A stretch of DNA of 12,666 nt. Source: Podila epigama (taxonomy: Eukaryota; Mortierellomycota; Mortierellomycetes; Mortierellales; Mortierellaceae). Location: positions 17,408 through 30,073 of the forward strand of contig JAAAVE010000033.1 of assembly GCA_015679605.1 (NCBI GenBank), in the 5' to 3' direction. The notes below the pieces were generated by a model, which saw only the letters and a program-made list of their open reading frames with translations, had not been told where the DNA came from and did not search any database. Positions 1 through 8,700 of this stretch are shown here, piece by piece; position 1 is the stretch's first letter; each line of letters opens with the position of its first letter. The translations under genes and the position numbers were made by a program.

Positions 1-1859
1 GGCTCCCCCAGACGACGACGACGTCGTCGCTCCTCCTAGTGCACTCAACGACGATGACCCTTCATTCCCATTCCCATTGGTCTTGCCGCACAAGTGACTA
101 TCCAAAGACCCCCGTCGCTCAATCTGTTGTTGCTCTTGCTGAGCCTTCAGGATATCTACATGCTTCGTGCACATTTCTTGCACTAGCGTAAATCGACCTA
201 TTTTCGTCCCTGGTACCAACAATCGGCTTGGGCTCGAATGGGGTGGACGTGCTGGCAGTGTCGGCCGCGAGGTTCTTCTCTCACCGTCCCTCAATGGCGA
301 TGACGGTCGACGGACTGCTGTCGAACCCTGACTATCTTGACCATTGTCATGGCTACGGTTACGGTTATGCTCAGAGTCGTACTCACTGCTCAGCTTGTTG
401 CTCAACATAGGAAGGGAGTGGGCTCGGTTATGGATAGGCGGCGAGACATGATTCTCTTCTTCTTTTTCCCTTTCTTTGTCTTTTTCTTTTTCTGCAACAA
501 GATTATCTCTTGTGGCAGGTGGTGACATCAAGTGAGAGGCTGCATCATGTCTCTCCTTCTGAGCATTCGCCCCATTCTCGAGCACTCCCTCCAACACACC
601 CTCAGAAACACTCAACTGCTTCGAAAGTGGCGAAGGGGAGGGAGACCGTGTCTTCATTCTTGGTGGCGCTGACCGCTGGTGATTGGCTGGATGGACCGTC
701 AGAGGATGAACGCGAGCCCTTGGACTGCCCTGCAGTGAACGAGTCATCCCATTCTGTGCTGACGATGGCCGTGGCGAATGAGGAAGCATGATTGCCTCTT
801 GTGGGTGAGAAGCTTCTAATGAAGGAGACAATAACACCGTTCCATCCGCAGTAGAAGGATGATGATCACGATGGTGGTGGCGGTGGTTGCTGTGGTTGTG
901 GTGGTGGTTGTGGTGATGGTGGTGAAGACCGTCATCCTGATTACTGCCTCGCTCTCGGTGTCCTCTCTCACTATCCAAACGTGACCCAGGAGAGGTCTCG
1001 TCTCGTCTTGACATTCCCTGTTCCTTTTCCATGTCTTGCTTTTGCGCATATTCTTGCTGCTGTTGCTGTGCTTGCTGTTGATTCTGTTCCTTCTCCTTTC
1101 CTTGCTCCTCCTTTCCTTTTTCCTGTTCATGATCACCATCGAGCTCGATGGCAAGCGCAGTCAAGGATGAAAATGACCTGCGCCTTGAGAGATTCTTTGA
1201 AAGCTCGGCTGCCTCCTTGGGTGGTTTGGTCAGCTGATCGACTCGTTTCAAGGTCACTCCTGATGTAGACACAGGACGGGGGCGATCGATCGACTGTCCT
1301 TGTCCTCCGGTGGTGCTTACTCCCTCTCCTCCTACTCCTCCTACTCCTACTCCTCCTCCTCCTGCTGGAGTGCCACATTCTTTGCGTCCGCAAGGCAAAG
1401 AACCATCAAGCACCCGATTATCTCCATGATGCACCTCTTGCTTTGCGCCTGCATTGTTGGATGGTAAATAGAGGGGGGCCGACACACACAAGAATTCTTG
1501 TTGCGTCGAATGATTCATACTAGCCCGCCGCAAAGTCCCTGAGGCGGCTCTAGTTTTGGGTGGATATCCATTCTGCATGTCGCCCCTCTGTGGTGACCCC
1601 CCTACGGACACTGATTGGATCGGAAGAGATGTTGTCGATGCTGAGGCACCTGGTGTGTACGAACCAAAGATGCTACCTTCCCGCGACGGTACTGCCCAGA
1701 ACTGTGGATCCCAAATGTTGACTTTACGACCCACGCTGCCGCTGTCACTTGTAGAACTGCTATAGGTTGGATGTCCAACAGAATTCAACGTGTTCCCGGA
1801 AGAGCCGGTATTGGATGAAGGTGCCAGGCCGTTGTTGTTGTTGGCATAACGCTGTTGTT

Positions 1860-1894
<35 letters not shown>

Positions 1895-3756
1895 TGTTGT
1901 TGCTGTTGTTGCTGTTGTTGTTGTTGGTGTTGTCGCTGTTGTACATCCCGCTGTCCTGCGTAGCTGTCTAGCGTAGGAGATGACCTTGTATCAGATCCTG
2001 AACCTATTCCATCCTCATCTTCTGAAAGAATAGTGATCCCTGCAAGTTTCGCAAACTCTGTAACAGACAAATCCTCTGAATGCAACATATAAAGCCCGCT
2101 TGCGGCAGACGAAGTCGACCCTCCGATAGGCAACGACAGGTAATGACTGGGCATGGGCCGTGAGCAGCGCTTCTTTTTCGGACCCATTCCCATCATAAAA
2201 CCTAGTTTAGAGCTCATGCCCCACTTGGACACATGTTTCGACTGAAGAAGTGAGCCCGAATGATCCTTGCTTCGTACTTGGTCCGCGCACTCGGAGGGTG
2301 AGGTCAGCGTGTGTGTGTTTGTGTTTGTGTTTGGATGGGACGCGGAGATTATTCCGTTGGGCGAAAGGGCCGACAGGCCATGCCCCGATGATGGAAACAC
2401 ACTTGTCGACGGCGATGGTGACGGCACAGGCGATGGGGACGGTGCAGGCGATGATGAGACAGAATTTGGACACGATGTGATAATGTTGAGCATCCCTAAT
2501 GAACGGAGTGACGCCCTAAATCCTCCGCCAGCCTCGCCTGTTCGACTATTGTCTTTACTCAATAGTCCATTCTGGGTTGTAGTTGTTGATTTTGTTGTTG
2601 CTGTAGAAATGGCTGTTGTAATAGTCGATGGAGGAGAAGAAGAAGAAAAAGACGAAGAAGATGATGATGCAACAGGCCGAGATGTCGCCGTCATACTACC
2701 TCGTCTTTCACAAGACCTTTCTTGACTTTGTGCTCGTGCGCTTATAGTGCCTCGGCGAGATGATGATGTCATTGGCGCATCAAAAGCACGACGCTCAAAC
2801 ACAATGTCTGTGACATTCGGCGTACTACTAGAGTGACTAGAGCGCGTGGATGCAATCGTTGCATGGGCCCTAAAGTCCGAAATAGTAACATTGTAACCCG
2901 AATGAATCGTGTTTGTGGCGGGTACGGACAAGAGTGAGCGTGAATTACTCTGTGATGTTGCTACTGAACGCTCGTCAGCATCATTGCCCTTGCTGTCGTT
3001 ATTCGCATTGCTGTTGTTGTTGTTGCCACGGCCTTGGTCAAGTTTCCTCTCCTTGGTACCCTTACTGCCCACTGCTAACGAGTCTGTTGTAGGGCGATCA
3101 TGGTGATGACGATGAAAGACATGGTAATGCGATTGCAAAAAGCCGAGAAATCCACCACGTTGGTGCGTCCGTTCTTTATGACGTAAAGTTTGACTGTTAT
3201 GCTTGGACGAGAACAACTGGTCATGGTGGTGATGGAGGTGGCGATGACGGTTTTCGCTTTGGCTGTAATGATGGCTGTTGTTGGCATGATGCCGATTCGG
3301 CTGTTGCTGTTGCTGTTGCGGTTGATTCTGTTGGTGTGTTGGCGTTCCATCGATAGGGTGGTTAAAAGTCGTTTGATTCTTTCGGCTTTGGCTGTTCGAT
3401 GGGTGATGTTGGTGTTGTTGCTGGTGTTGGTGCTGGTAAAGATTGAATGGCAGCAGCTTGGAGAACCGGAACCTCGGCTCATCAGTACCACTGGACGATG
3501 GCGCTGAGGATGGAAAGGAAGACGGGTGAGAGGTTCGGTGGGATGCCTTGGTGATAGACATGGAAGTAGACGGATTTGTTGAATGGGTTATGCAGGATAG
3601 GTCTCCAGTTGGAGTCTTTGGACTTTGTATGCTACTGTTACTCGGACTGGTGGGACTGGTGGGACAGGAGGATGTGGTTGAGAATGTTCCTGGCTGGTTT
3701 TGTGGGAGGGAAGGGGCGAGAGAGAGTGACATGGGCGTTGCAGATGCCATGGCCAT
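1..3756 (-). CDS. Large low-complexity Ser/Gln/His-rich protein, 3' end outside window
   Basis: I read this frame by hand from the ATG at 3756-3754 to base 1. It gives 1252 codons with no stop and no intron, so the C-terminus lies beyond the left edge. The family is not recognised. Visible parts: Ser/Thr/Pro-rich N-terminus (1-90); Gln/His-rich segment (about 108-222); SPSPVPSPSPS-type linker (about 435-450); basic PKKKR motif (526-530), nuclear-localisation-like; an ordered-looking block LSVTEFAKLAGITIL (563-577) followed by an acidic SEDEDG stretch; Q25 (611-635); block VNIWDPQFW (679-687); Gly/Val run (about 799-812); Glu/Lys/Gln-rich helix-like stretch (about 876-912); His-rich stretch (943-967). 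Seven R-R-x-S/T motifs are scattered along it. The start has a strong context (gccATGg), and an in-frame TAA lies upstream at 3816-3814. A regulatory or scaffold protein is likely by composition only. Codon use and openness make coding status convincing; function is unknown. Confidence 0.85.
1852..1926 (-). repeat. CAG/CAA tract encoding Q25
   Basis: Twenty-five consecutive glutamine codons (residues 611-635 of the large protein), mixing CAA and CAG, with a pure run of eight CAG codons in the middle. It is flanked by further Gln/Arg/His codons on one side and by a four-Asn run a few residues beyond the other. Such tracts often vary in length between strains. Confidence 0.95.
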
Positions 3757-3770
3757 GGCCACCAGCTCAT
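3588..3770 (-). other. Possible upstream ORF overlapping the start of the large CDS
   Basis: An ATG at 3770-3768 lies 14 bases before the chosen start of the large gene, in a different frame. It opens a 60-residue reading frame, beginning MSWWPWPWHLQ, that overlaps the main CDS and stops at 3588. Its context has A at -3, so some ribosomes could start here and lower translation of the main frame; others would scan on to the stronger gccATGg. The peptide is Trp/Pro/His-rich and looks like an out-of-frame shadow rather than a functional protein. Regulatory use is an inference. Confidence 0.3.
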
Positions 3771-3804
3771 TCTCTCGTAGTCTATTCTCACTCAAAGTTG
3801 TCGT

Positions 3805-3995
3805 CTGCAGAAATTATCTGGGTAAATGAGATTATGTGATATGATACTGATAGTGCAGGTCGGTATCTGACTAAGGCTCCTTGTAAATAGCTGTAATGGA
3901 GGTTTAGAAAAAAGAATAGGAATACGAAGGACGATGGTCAGAGGTCTGTAAGAGTCTGTCTGAAGAGTATGCGGTATTCGAAGACGCCTACATAC
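3805..3995 (-). other. Candidate 5'-UTR intron of the large gene
   Basis: On the minus strand, a GTATGT donor at 3995-3990 and a TTTCTGCAG acceptor ending at 3805 would define a 191-bp intron in the leader of the large gene. Removing it would delete an ATG-TAG start-stop pair at 3993-3988 and join an AC-rich leader to the sequence just before the start codon. An alternative acceptor (TTTACCCAG) lies slightly upstream. No transcript evidence is available. Confidence 0.35.
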
Positions 3996-4192
3996 AATAT
4001 GTGTGTGTGTGTTTCTGCGTTGTTTATTTGTTTTGTATGTGAAGGTGTATGTGTGTATGCTCAAAGACAAAAAGAAGTGCCAAATGTCGGTAGCGCAAAA
4101 AGTGTCAAATATCGCTGTCAGGGTCAACTATTTGGTGAATGGTGATGTAGAGAATGGTGAAATGAGAAGAGTGATGGGTGATGACTGATGAG

Positions 4193-4312
4193 TAATGAGT
4201 GAGTCGAGTGAGAAAGTGCGCGAGTGAATGAGTGAATGAGGATGAGTGAGGATGAGTGAGGTGAGAAGGTGAATGAGTGAGTGGAGAAAGTGAGTGAGTG
4301 GAGAAAAGAACG
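4193..4312. repeat. GAGTGA/GAATGAGT degenerate microsatellite
   Basis: Imperfect tandem GAGTGA, GAATGAGT and GGATGAGT units on the plus strand, reading as TCACTC on the minus strand. It lies in the pyrimidine-rich leader or promoter of the large gene. Similar units recur at 10937-10951 and about 12030-12060. Confidence 0.8.
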
Positions 4313-4365
4313 GAACGAAAGGAAAAAATAAAAGAAGGGAAATGAAAGAAAAGAAAGAAGAGAAA

Positions 4366-4401
4366 AGCAAAAGCAAAGGTGAAAGTCAAGGCAAAGGTGA
4401 A
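4366..4401 (-). repeat. Degenerate hexamer repeat (TTTGCY/TTCACC), six units
   Basis: On the minus strand the segment reads as six hexamers: TTCACC, TTTGCC, TTGACT, TTCACC, TTTGCT, TTTGCT. It lies about 610 bases upstream of the large gene's start codon, in the promoter-like region. A matching 36-bp repeat occurs on the plus strand at 12602-12637. Confidence 0.65.
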
Positions 4402-4857
4402 CACAAAAAGAATATGACCGACTACACACTCACTCACACACTTCACTTACACACACACCTTTAGCACACACATGGACGCACATTCGTTTATTCATACAGC
4501 ATTTACAGCATTCAAAAAAAAGAAAAGGTGCATGCATTACATTGCATTGCATTGTACGGTGCACTGTCCACGTCGCGTTTGTCGGTAACAGTACGTGCTC
4601 ACTCACTCTCTTACTCGCTGACTTTGCTATTTACTTTGCTATTTTGTGCTGTGTACAACAGAACACATCCTCATTCTCTTAACTCAGACACATGGGCACA
4701 GCATTGTAAACTGTATGTTTACAATGGTATGACATAACATGAAATAGTTGGTCCATGGCAAAGCATGCAGCACATCCTCCTCACCCACATGTTTTTATGC
4801 TATGCTGTCACCTCTCTCTGTAATAACAATGTCCCAAAATATTCACACCCCCAAAAA

Positions 4858-4887
4858 GGCGCGTCCACTTAAAGTTTTTTACGCGCC
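4858..4887. repeat. Perfect 7-bp inverted repeat GGCGCGT...ACGCGCC
   Basis: GGCGCGT at 4858-4864 is matched by its reverse complement ACGCGCC at 4881-4887, with a 16-base A/T-rich spacer. The right arm runs into a perfect 10-bp palindrome CGCCATGGCG (4884-4893). The arms contain CGCG cores similar to fungal MBF (MCB) or E2F-like binding sites. The structure is seen directly; any binding role is inference. Confidence 0.6.
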
Positions 4888-5513
4888 ATGGCGACATATA
4901 GCAGGTCAATCCGAGGCTTCGCTTCTTTTCTTTCTTTTCTTTTCTTTTCTTTCTCTCCGAGATAATCCATGCTATATACAGCACATGGGTAACCCTTGCT
5001 TCTTCATCCATTCATCCATCCAGCTATATGGCTTATAATAGACTTCAGAATAAGAACAGAACACACACACGCACGAAAATAAGGGTGACCATCAAAGACG
5101 GAGAGCATTGGAAAAAAAAGGCTACAAACACCATGAGCAAAATAAATATCCAGTAATGTCCTGTCATGCTCATATGCAGCCACTCTTTTCAACACAACAA
5201 AAAACTACAAGCAAAACTCATCACATTATCACGACCACCACCACCACCACCACCATAATTCATAATCCATAATCTATAACCACTCAACCACTCAAAGAAA
5301 AGAAAGAGAAAAAAATACCCCTCCCACCGACCTACTGACACACCGACCACCTGCACAAAACTGCCCTCATTGTCGATGACATCGTCGAGCAAGTCGTAAT
5401 GAAGAGAGAGAACAACAGAGAGAGAGAAAAAAAAAAGGACTCGTTATCGTCAGCCCAACCATCTGTCAGGGGAGAGAGAAATATCCAATCCAGTACAAAG
5501 AACAAAGAAGGAT

Positions 5514-5530
5514 AAAAAAAAAAAAAAAAA
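5514..5530. repeat. A17 homopolymer
   Basis: Seventeen consecutive A on the plus strand, in the RPC2 3' flank. It separates two exon-like fragments and could carry a length error in the assembly. Confidence 0.9.
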
Positions 5531-5750
5531 GGAGGCCGGCCTATGAGCAGCGAAATTCCATCCATACCCAACGGCAACTTCAACAATGACATGAGAACGT
5601 CAAAAAAGAAAAGAAAATAGAGCACAAGATCGTTTTTAGACTATCATTTTTACAAAAAAAAAAAAAACACATACAACACCTAAACTCTCTCGATTTTTTC
5701 TGACTATCTGTCAATTCTCTGTCTCAGTATCTGTCTTTGTCAACCTAGCC

Positions 5751-8700
5751 TTAAAAGACATTCTGGAGTTGCAAACGAGGAATCACATTCATCGACTGAA
5801 GCTCTTGGAAGAGCAGCTTACAGGCGTACGGAATCTGCATCTTGGCCATGCCCTTGGAGCTCTTGCAGTGTTGGCACCATCCTGCATATCCAAGCAAACC
5901 ACACATCTCGCACACATGAATCTCAAAAATATCGGAAGAAATCATCAAACGCTCCAACAGCAGCATACTGGCACCATAACCAATCAAACAATCTAAGTGT
6001 AATGAATACGAAGCAACAACACAAGAACCAAGATATAGGTCAGTATTTCAATCTTATCATCGCGTCCCAATCCTTCATCAAAAAAAATACAAGACAGAAC
6101 AAGAACAAAGACAAAGACAGATGGCAAAAAGGGGGACAGTGGTATCGGCAACGACATAGAAAAGGACATAGAAAAGGACATGGAAAATAGCATAGCATAG
6201 CAACAAAAAAAACACACACAAAAACATTACCTCTCTCCATCTCTCCGAGACGCAATCCTCCGTCCCTCGAACGACCCTCCGTTGGCTGACGTGTCAACAC
6301 TGCACGGGGACCACGAGAACGTGAATGCATCTTGTCCATGACCATATGCTTCAGCTTTTGGTAATACACAGGTCCAAAGTAAATATACGCCGACAATGGC
6401 TCTCCCGTCACACCGCTCGTCACATAATCCTTGCCAGAGTAACTGAATCCATTCTCAATCAGGATTCGACTCATATCCGCCACTTTGCTTCCTCCGAACG
6501 CTGTGCCGTACTGCAACTCGCCCTTCAACACTCCAGCCTTGCCTGCCAACAACTCAATCATCTTGCCCACCGTCATACGCGATGGGAAACCGTGAGGGTT
6601 CATGATCACATCAGGGCACACTCCAAGATCAGAGAAGGGCATATCCTCCTGTTGAATAATAATACCGCACACTCCCTTCTGTCCGTGACGCGACGAAAAC
6701 TTGTCTCCCAACTCGGGTCGGCGCGTCTGACGAATCAACGCCTTGATCAACGTCTGGTCATTATCTGTCGTTGTCATCAACACCTTGTCCACATATCCCT
6801 CCATAGCACTCTTGTACGACATGGGCGCATTCTTGTACGCACTCGCTGTGGGGTCCCGAGAGTTCACTCCAATGTCAGAGCTTGTATTCGTGGGCATCTG
6901 CTTGTTGATGTACACCTGACCTGGCTTGATCCTCTCTCCCACGGACGCAATACCATCCTTGTCCAACACCTCAAACTTTTCCTGTACAATCGAAGGGTCA
7001 TCCGGATGCACAGGAGGATCAGCAAGACGATCATAGCTTCCATTGGGATATTGACGGAGCAACGTCGCATACTTGCGGAGAACTTGACAACGACCATAAC
7101 CACGATCCAACGAAGCCTTGTTCAGAACCAAAGCATCCTCAATATCATAGCCCGAGTTGGACATGACAGCCACTGTTGCGTTCTGTCCGGCTGGCAGCTT
7201 GTCGTATCCAATCATCTCAATCGTCTTGGTCTTGACCATTGGCTGTTGAGGGTACACCATCAGATACAACAGTGTATCAATACGGTTCAACTGGTTATAG
7301 GCAATCGCTCCAATAGCTTGTTTACCCATAGCGCACTGGTAAGTGTTACGGGGTGACTGGTTGTGATGAGGGTAAGGAATCAAACCTGCAACAGCTCCCA
7401 AAATCGTAAAAGGCTCAATCTCAACATGTGTCGTCTCGGGAATAATCTCGCGCTCATACAATGCAATGTTCGAATCGCTTTCCTCATTCACGTCCAGATA
7501 CTCAATCAATCCCAACTGCAAGAAATCGTCAAAGGTCAACTTGCCAGCCGAGAGCTGCTCAATGTGAGAGGACCGGACACGGGGCTTGCCATTCTCAACA
7601 ATGATCAATGGTCTACAAATACGACCACCATCGCATGAAATATGAACCGAGTTGTGATGGTCGCTAATGAAAATGCTCACAAACTCAGAGATACGGCCTG
7701 CTCGACGCATGCGACGGAAGGCCGCCACAAACTGCTTGCTATGACGCGTAATACCCAAGATGTTACCGTTCAGGAACACCAAGAAAGTTTCAGGCAGGTA
7801 CACTTCAGGTCCCGTGAGCAGAGACACATCTATCGACACAAGGAGAGAGAATTGATAAGAATCACTGCGGAACGACACGGGTGTAAAACATGACAAAGAC
7901 AGGAAACCTGAACTAACCTTCAACTCCAAGGATGAATGCAAGCTTGACGAGGGGTTCTTCTTCATCATCCACAGTAATATGTGTCATAAGCGCCAAATTC
8001 TTGACCAGACCACAAGCCTCTCCTTCGGGCGTATCAGAGGGACACAACATGCCCCACTGTGAGGGCTGCAGAGCTCTAGGTCCAGACACCTTTCTGGTCT
8101 TTTCGAACTGCGACGAGATACGGGTCATCATACCCAAAGCAGAGATGAAACTCAGGCGACTGAGAACTTGCGTAATACCAGCTCTCTCCATCTTGAAACG
8201 TTTCAAACTCCAGTTTCCAGACGAAATAGCGCGCACGAATCCAGATGTGATGTGATCTCCATGGAACAAAAGTTGACTGTAGACATCAAACTCCTGGGTC
8301 CTGTTGGGCTTCTTGAGGACCTTGTCAATGTTCATCTTCAAATCAGAATTGAACTTTTTGAAGAGATCCTCGAACAAGAGTGAGAGCAATTGACCAGCTC
8401 TATTATGATTTTTTGTTATCGGCAGCATGAAAGTATGTTAGCATGTTGAAAGAAAAAAAAATGGATAATAGACAGCAGCAAACAAAGATTGACATGAACA
8501 AAAGAAAAACAACATAACCACAACGTACAATTCCAAACGCTTGTTACCGACATAATCACGGTCATCCACCAAATTATCACGAAGCATAGCCATGACAACG
8601 CGTCGGGTCATGACCGCAACGTAGATACACTTTGGTCTAAAGTTATTGTCATGGACTTCAACATGGGCCAACACAACATTGGCCAAAATGTCCAAGGCCT

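Larger units (their letters stand above)
3757..4471 (-). promoter_or_regulatory. Leader and promoter region of the large gene
   Basis: No coding sequence is convincing here. Read on the minus strand, the part from 4471 to about 4140 is strongly pyrimidine-rich and then becomes AC-rich near 4000, a layout common just upstream of fungal transcription starts. Between 4471 and the main start, the only minus-strand ATGs I find are at 3993 (followed at once by TAG) and 3770. The transcription start cannot be fixed from sequence. Confidence 0.5.
4472..5750. other. Intergenic region, RPC2 3' flank and distal upstream region of the large gene
   Basis: About 1.3 kb without a supportable gene. It holds a CATTGCATTG short repeat (about 4531-4554), an inverted repeat (4858-4887), a TTTCT tract (about 4922-4954), a CCA-repeat (5234-5255), A-rich homopolymers (A17 at 5514-5530, A14 at 5654-5667) and AC-rich stretches. 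Short exon-like reading frames near 5351-5620 are separated by homopolymers and could not be joined into a credible gene. No AATAAA is seen on the minus strand just after the RPC2 stop, so its polyadenylation site must use a variant signal. Confidence 0.6.

Noticed and set aside
121-225. KIGRFTLVQE in the large protein as the start of a kinase domain or an RFx[V/I] docking motif
   Set aside because: No glycine-rich loop follows it as a kinase would need, and the fourth position of the docking motif is Leu rather than Val or Ile.
2267-2725. A 152-codon plus-strand frame inside the large gene
   Set aside because: It is antisense to the 1252-codon frame; its Asp/Gly/Val-rich composition mirrors the Ser/Pro/Thr codons on the other strand.
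4193-4312. CRISPR-like or phage-like array in the GAGTGA region
   Set aside because: The units are 6-10 bp with no unique spacers; it is an ordinary degenerate microsatellite in a fungal intergenic region.
4105-4446. Overlapping minus-strand frames rich in Phe/Ser/His/Leu
   Set aside because: They are translations of a C/T-rich microsatellite, open in several frames at once, and no ATG starts them.
4528-5038. Plus-strand short ORFs of 69 and 96 codons
   Set aside because: They have no recognisable motif or coding bias, run through TTTCT and repeat sequence, and have no supporting gene structure.
6325-7356. A 343-codon plus-strand frame opposite RPC2 exon 6
   Set aside because: It is fully antisense to strongly conserved RPC2 sequence, has His/Arg/Leu-rich composition typical of a shadow frame, and shows no recognisable motif.
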